From NCBI GenBank assembly GCA_016801845.1, contig CM028910.1, forward strand, positions 12,554,629 through 12,618,628: 64,000 bases of DNA, written 5' to 3'. The DNA comes from Polydactylus sextarius. Lineage: Eukaryota; Chordata; Actinopteri; Polynemidae. This document shows positions 59,401 to 64,000 of the stretch, one piece after another. The notes beneath the pieces are model-generated. The model ran no database searches, was not told the DNA's origin, and saw only the letters and a list, made by a program, of their open reading frames with translations. How positions within the stretch are numbered: position 1 is the stretch's first letter; every line of letters begins with the position of its first letter. Both the position numbers and the translations under genes were made by a program.

Positions 59401-60300
59401 CTACATATGAAGTGAATTAATGGCGTCAAGCTTGAAGACACAAAGTGGGGAAGACTAAACAAATGGACACATTTCATCTGCATATTTTCCAGGAACAGCA
59501 CCACCCACAAGAAGGGTGTATACCAGAAAAATATTTGAAATCTGATGCGCCAGTTTTTTTTTTCACAGTAATTGCCACAAGTGAATCTAATTAACCTAGA
59601 CTGATTCACCTTGACCTGACTGATTGATATTGATGTTATTGATATTTCTTTGTGTGTTTGTGAGTCTACATTTCCAATGAATAACAAACTGCCCAAAAAA
59701 ATGTCATCTTGCTCAACTGTTGACCTAAACAGCCTGAAGGCGTCCAAAACTGAGATGACAGCGTTCAGCTTTGGCTGAAATTTTATGATGAACTGGTGAA
59801 TAGATTCTACATTGATAGATTGAACCTCAGCAACATCCACACCAGGCGGACCGCTACACCGTGCTGCTCCTGTATGAGTCTACCTTGTCATATTAAATGT
59901 AATGTATTGCTTTAAACAACTGTATCACAATAAATATAGATTAAATTTAAATCAATTAAAATATTTTTTCTTGACATAAAACCACATATTAAAACCTAGC
60001 TGATAACAGAACTCTCCACAGCTTAATGTCTGACCATTTGTATTATAACAGTGTTTGATCATATTTATTTTAAGTAATTTCAGTGTTTTTTTTATACATG
60101 TGAATATCTTTGACTTAACATTAATGTGTGTGTGTTTCACTTTATGGTTAATTTTCGTAATTTCATATATTTGTTTCTGGTGCCACAGATGCCAGAATAT
60201 TATCTATTTTTTTCTCTCTTTCTTTATTTCTTATTTATTTATTTATTCATGTATTTATTTATTTTACGTTGTATCCATCCGGTTCGTCACAGCTGTCGAT
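59401..60300. other. Region between the divergent lgals3bp and armh1-like genes
   Basis: AT-rich sequence. A minus-strand open frame of about 150 codons (59840-59382) is present but has no recognisable domain, and it runs through the proposed lgals3bp first-exon donor, so it is probably chance or leader sequence. A (TTTA)n stretch occurs near 60220-60265. Confidence 0.4.
59487..59495. promoter_or_regulatory. Candidate STAT (GAS) site
   Basis: TTCCAGGAA fits TTCNNNGAA exactly, about 90 bp upstream of the proposed lgals3bp first-exon donor, that is within or close to the first exon. LGALS3BP is interferon-responsive in mammals, so the position is plausible; function is inferred. Confidence 0.35.
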
Positions 60301-60319
60301 CTCACGCGGGTTGCGGGTC

Positions 60320-60332
60320 GTTCCTAGGCAAC
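60320..60332 (+). promoter_or_regulatory. RFX X-box motif upstream of the armh1-like gene
   Basis: GTTCCTAGGCAAC fits RYYNYY-N-RRNRAC exactly and lies 115 bp before the ATG, the usual position of X-boxes in promoters of ciliary genes controlled by RFX factors. Confidence 0.5.
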
Positions 60333-60447
60333 CCCAGCTTCCTGTAAACTAAATGAGAAGGGAAGATAAACAACAGATTCATTCAGGTAGTTTTAACTTT
60401 TACGTTTCAGTTATTACTTTTATTATTGTTGACATCGGGTCGTCGAC

Positions 60448-63294
60448 ATGAAAAGTAGCAGAGCAGCAATAACAATGTCAACACAGGAGACACCGGCGAA
60501 CATCGGTAAAGTCCTCGGTTTTCTTCGGGACTGGGACCGAGGCGACAGGACAGAGCGCAGCCGCATGTTGAACAACTTTCTGGCTCGTAACAGAGGAAAG
60601 ACGTGTTATGAGCTGGAGTGTGAGTTTGCGCAGGTTTCCAGTCTCTTTCTGGCTCGAATAACCACCTGGATGAGACTCACGTATCCTTTCTGTGTCATTA
60701 CTACAGTCAAACACACGACGGCGCCAGTTTTATAAAGTACCTGCAAGTCCCACTAGAGTAGAAGTATTAATACTTAATAAAAATGACCAGAATGCAACTC
60801 AAGTAAAAGTATCTAGTATTTACTGTACTTAACTATCACAAATAATCTTGTAATTAAATATACTTTAGTATATTAATAGTAATAAAAGTAAAAGTACATG
60901 TTAATAAAAACAGAAGACACTCAGCAGTTATGAAGTTTATCCAGATTCACTTTGTAGATAATGTCTTGAACCTGAAGAAAATTTCTTATATTGATATTGA
61001 TTTTTTTTTTTTTAGTTTCTCCATCCACCCACCCTAAGATGGAGCCTACACCGACTCTCAAACATGGTTTTTATCACCTAAACAGAGTTAGACTAAGAGA
61101 AAACACCAACTTTCACACATGAATCACAGGATCACACATGTTCAACGAGTGGTTCAGTTTTTAGATGCTGGAGAGGCCATATCATATCTATATGCATGAA
61201 TCTAACAATTATGATTGATTTTTTTTTTTTTTTTTTTTTTTTTACCAGCAACTTAAATTTATGTTATCTATACGTTTCCCAAATTAAAGTCTTTTACATG
61301 TATTTATATTATATAATTTTTGTTATATTTACAGACCTACTGTGATGAATATGAAAGGACTTGTGAGGACGGGACGTCTGAGCAGATAAAAAAAAAAAGC
61401 TAAATGTTTTTAAAAGTAATTAAAAAAAACAAAATATATTATTTGGTCCTTTGTAAGTCTTCTTGTTTCCTCTGTTGGATTAACCAAGTAACCAACTGAG
61501 ACACAACCCTTCACTGAATATTCAGATACATGTTTGGGACCTTCTTGGGACTCCAGTTGAAAGCAATTGGGATCTTCCTGTCAGCATCAGGCCAGTGAGT
61601 GAGATAAAATACTGCTTCATAAACGAAATATATACAATAATGTAAGTCTTTTTTCTAAATTTCATGATCCATACCTTTGTTGTCTTTGTTTTGTTTTTGA
61701 CAGTGATCAATACCTGGTGGAGTTCCTGGAGGACGGAGGTGTCCCCACTCTCCTGGACATCTTGAGCCACACTCAGAGCAAAGAGGATGACAAGACAGAA
61801 ACTCTCCATCTCCTGCTCACTGTCTCCAACGCTGGTCGCAAATACAAAGAGATGATTTGTGAAAGTCAGGGTTAGTTTTTAATTCATTTTCATTGTATAT
61901 GTATATAAGGTCAATGCAATATTAAGTTCAAAGTATCTTCAGTTACCCATCTGGATTATTTATAATTTGTGCAGCACTTCAGTGTCTGTCACAATCAGCT
62001 TTTTTTTCTTTGCAGGTGTCACAGTCATAGCAGAGTTTCTTGAAAAGTCAAACACAGAAGAAAACCAGGAGACAGCTTGGGGTCTGCTAGAGTCCCTGTC
62101 CCATGGAAATCCTAAATACTATAATCAAATCTACAAAAGCCTCATCGCCCTCATGACTTGTAACTATCCTAAAGTCCAGCAGCTGGTGCTTCACACCTTA
62201 CGTACCATACAGGTAAAACCAAAGACTGACTGACCACATCATAATATGAGTACTCAGCCCTTCTACCTTTTAGTTCTAATCTGTTTGCACTGACAGAAAT
62301 AATGATCTTCAGCCATAATGAATGAGGAACATGAGGAGCTTTGTATGTAATGACATCATTGCAACATCTTTAATGTTATAAGTTATTCTGTCTCAGTCCA
62401 AAACAAAGACGACCAATCTCAGCATCGTGGAGCCTCTGCTGAATACTCTCAGATCCTTACACCTGGGGGTCCAGGAGGAAGGTAAACAGTTAAGACATCT
62501 GAAACCAAACAATGGTTTAACTATGACAACTTTAGCTGTGACTTCACTGTTCCACCCTTGTCGAACACTCTTCTTTCACTGTGTGTGTGTGTATTGCTGG
62601 CAGCTATTAATCTCATCTTAGACCTGAAGAGTTGTGATGTGAGACCGGTGCTTCTCACTAGCTTGGTGGCTTTGCTGAGGCCCAGTAAAGAAGAAGTAAA
62701 GTCACTCCAGGTCACAGAAGGTACAATAGACACTAGTCTGAATGTCTCCCAATTGTTTTATTCAATGTAACAATGTAACAATGAGTGAAACATTTAGACT
62801 GATCAGATAGGAAAATGAATTTCAAACATTCTGTTAGACCACCTAACTCATTTATTAATGCCTTTTGTTGGAGAATTTGTGATATTAATAAGGTATGATT
62901 ACATGTTTTGTTGACACATAAAATCAGAGGCTGAGATGATCAAAATGACTGGATCTCTGCCTGTGTTTGTGCAACAAGCTGCTGCAGCCAAAGCTATACG
63001 GTAAGATCACTGAGTGAGGGAGATATTTAAACTGTCAGAAATTACATGTTGTTCATTTTGGAAAACACCATGTAAAAAGAAATCTTATAATAATTGATAA
63101 TGGTGATGTTTTAGTTGTTGTCACATGGTAATAATACATCTGCATGTTCCTGAATGTGGTGAAGTTTGCTGTCTGAGGAAGATCAGGAGCTTTCTCGTGA
63201 GCTTCTCTCTCTTGGAGTGATCCAGCACCTCCTGTACGCTGTGGGTAACAGAGAACACATTGATGCACAAGTACAAGCCAGCCTGGCCTTAGAG
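60448..63294 (+). CDS. armh1: Armadillo-like helical domain-containing protein 1-like (ARMH1), 3' end beyond window or unplaced
   Basis: An alpha-helical repeat protein of poorly known function. Visible exons: 60448-60680, 61526-61595, 61704-61870, 62016-62212, 62397-62481, 62604-62720, 62928-63000, 63165-63294. The start is MKSSRAAIT...; a second ATG (60475) gives MSTQETPANIGKVL. Matching segments are VLGFLRDWDRGDRTERSRML, RGKTCYELECEFAQ, DQYLVEFLEDGGVPTLLDIL, AGRKYKEMICESQGVTVIAE, HGNPKYYNQIYKSLIALM and VIQHLLYAVGNREHIDAQVQ, recalled as ARMH1 (C1orf228). All junction phases agree except in exon 2, which carries one extra base: four A's at 61560-61563, where the reading frame expects three. 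This is either an error, a polymorphism or a real frameshift. The end of the gene is not found before 64000. Confidence 0.75.
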
Positions 63295-64000
63295 GTACAC
63301 ACACACAGACACTGTTCACTATTGGGTCATGATGCAGACCTCCAATAAAATGTAGATTATTTAAATCAGATCTGTTAAAAACGGTGCAGTGATTTGTGTT
63401 CCAGTAAAGTTTACAGCAAAGTCAGAAAGTTCTGAAGAGTTCAGAGTTCTGTTCTTCAACTTTGACTTTTTTGATGGGTTTTGTCCCCATCAGGAGTGTT
63501 TCACTAAAACATGGTTCTGAACCAAAGCAGTGTTAGGCAGAGGCCCATTTTACCTTTTTAATACCTTCAATCTAACGCCTGATACACATGTTAAAGTGGT
63601 TATTTAGATAATCAGTGATGAGATGTTTCTGATTAAATCAGTCAGATCACATCTTTCTTAAAGTACAGCATGAAGGTTTTACTATGAAGAATATAACAGA
63701 ACGGCATAGTTCATCCTTCACGGTATTTATGGTCTGAGACAAAACTAGGAAGTAATGTTACTCTGCTCCTACACTCAGAATAGACTATTACATTACTGAC
63801 AGCAGAATAAGATCTGATCTGCTGCTCTGTACAATTGATCTAAACCCTGAGCACAGCTTGTCCGAAACTGAATTTCTGAAATGAGATGATAATGAAGATG
63901 GACCTGTAGCTGGTCATATTAAACCAATCCAAAACTGTGAAACTAGTAACTTTACCAGATTTCTGATCTCTTAACAAATCCCAGTTTTCAACCCTTCTCC
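63295..64000 (+). other. Downstream intron or flank of the armh1-like gene
   Basis: No confident next exon. CCCATCAG followed by GAGTGTTTCACTAAAACATG near 63494 could be an acceptor with a short terminal exon (stop after eight codons), but nothing supports it beyond phase. Confidence 0.35.

Noticed and set aside
59382..59840. About 150-codon open frame on the minus strand
   Set aside because: It has a GPPG.DV motif vaguely like a ligand-gated channel but the match does not continue; it crosses a likely splice donor of lgals3bp and is not supported as a gene.
1..64000. CRISPR arrays, operons, prophage or other prokaryotic systems
   Set aside because: The window is intron-rich vertebrate DNA; repeats are microsatellites and transposon remnants, with no spaced direct repeats.

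Overview
This window is vertebrate nuclear DNA, almost certainly from a teleost fish. The genes have many short exons with GT-AG introns and conserved splice phases. The encoded proteins are animal proteins (a ROR nuclear receptor, endophilin A2, MPND, galectin-3-binding protein, an ARMH1-like protein). The background is AT-rich and full of microsatellites, foldback/MITE elements and fish-type SINE/LINE remnants. There is no bacterial or viral gene organisation. Exons were joined by hand using splice sites, phase continuity and family alignment from memory; no database was searched.

Layout: 1-15.9 kb is gene-poor and lies upstream of the receptor gene. It holds a 460-bp foldback element, many dinucleotide microsatellites and possible regulatory sequence. 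From 16.0 to about 30.7 kb (+) is a ten-exon NR1F (ROR) nuclear receptor of 474 aa with a GC-rich promoter, a 6.1-kb first intron containing a second promoter-like region, and a long AT-rich 3' UTR. From 32.4 to about 46.4 kb (+) is the nine-exon sh3gl1 gene (endophilin A2, 351 aa). From 52.6 to about 46.4 kb (-) is the thirteen-exon mpnd gene (476 aa, intact JAMM metal site), convergent with sh3gl1. From 59.4 to about 54.3 kb (-) is a five-exon lgals3bp gene (563 aa, signal peptide-SRCR-BTB-BACK) with a LINE fragment in its first coding intron. From 60.4 kb to beyond the right edge (+) is an armh1-like gene, with eight exons visible and one apparent single-base insertion.

Context: SH3GL1 and MPND are also neighbours on human 19p13.3, so that block is old synteny. 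A ROR gene beside sh3gl1 is notable because the other endophilin A genes share chromosomes with RORA and RORB in human. This fits a genome-duplication paralogue of ROR. The genes do not form a functional pathway; they are ordinary chromosomal neighbours. The points most worth checking are the identity of this ROR gene, the candidate alternative first exon in its intron 1, the frameshift and the RFX X-box in the armh1-like gene, and the CTCF-like motifs that bracket sh3gl1. I found no evidence of a new multi-gene system.
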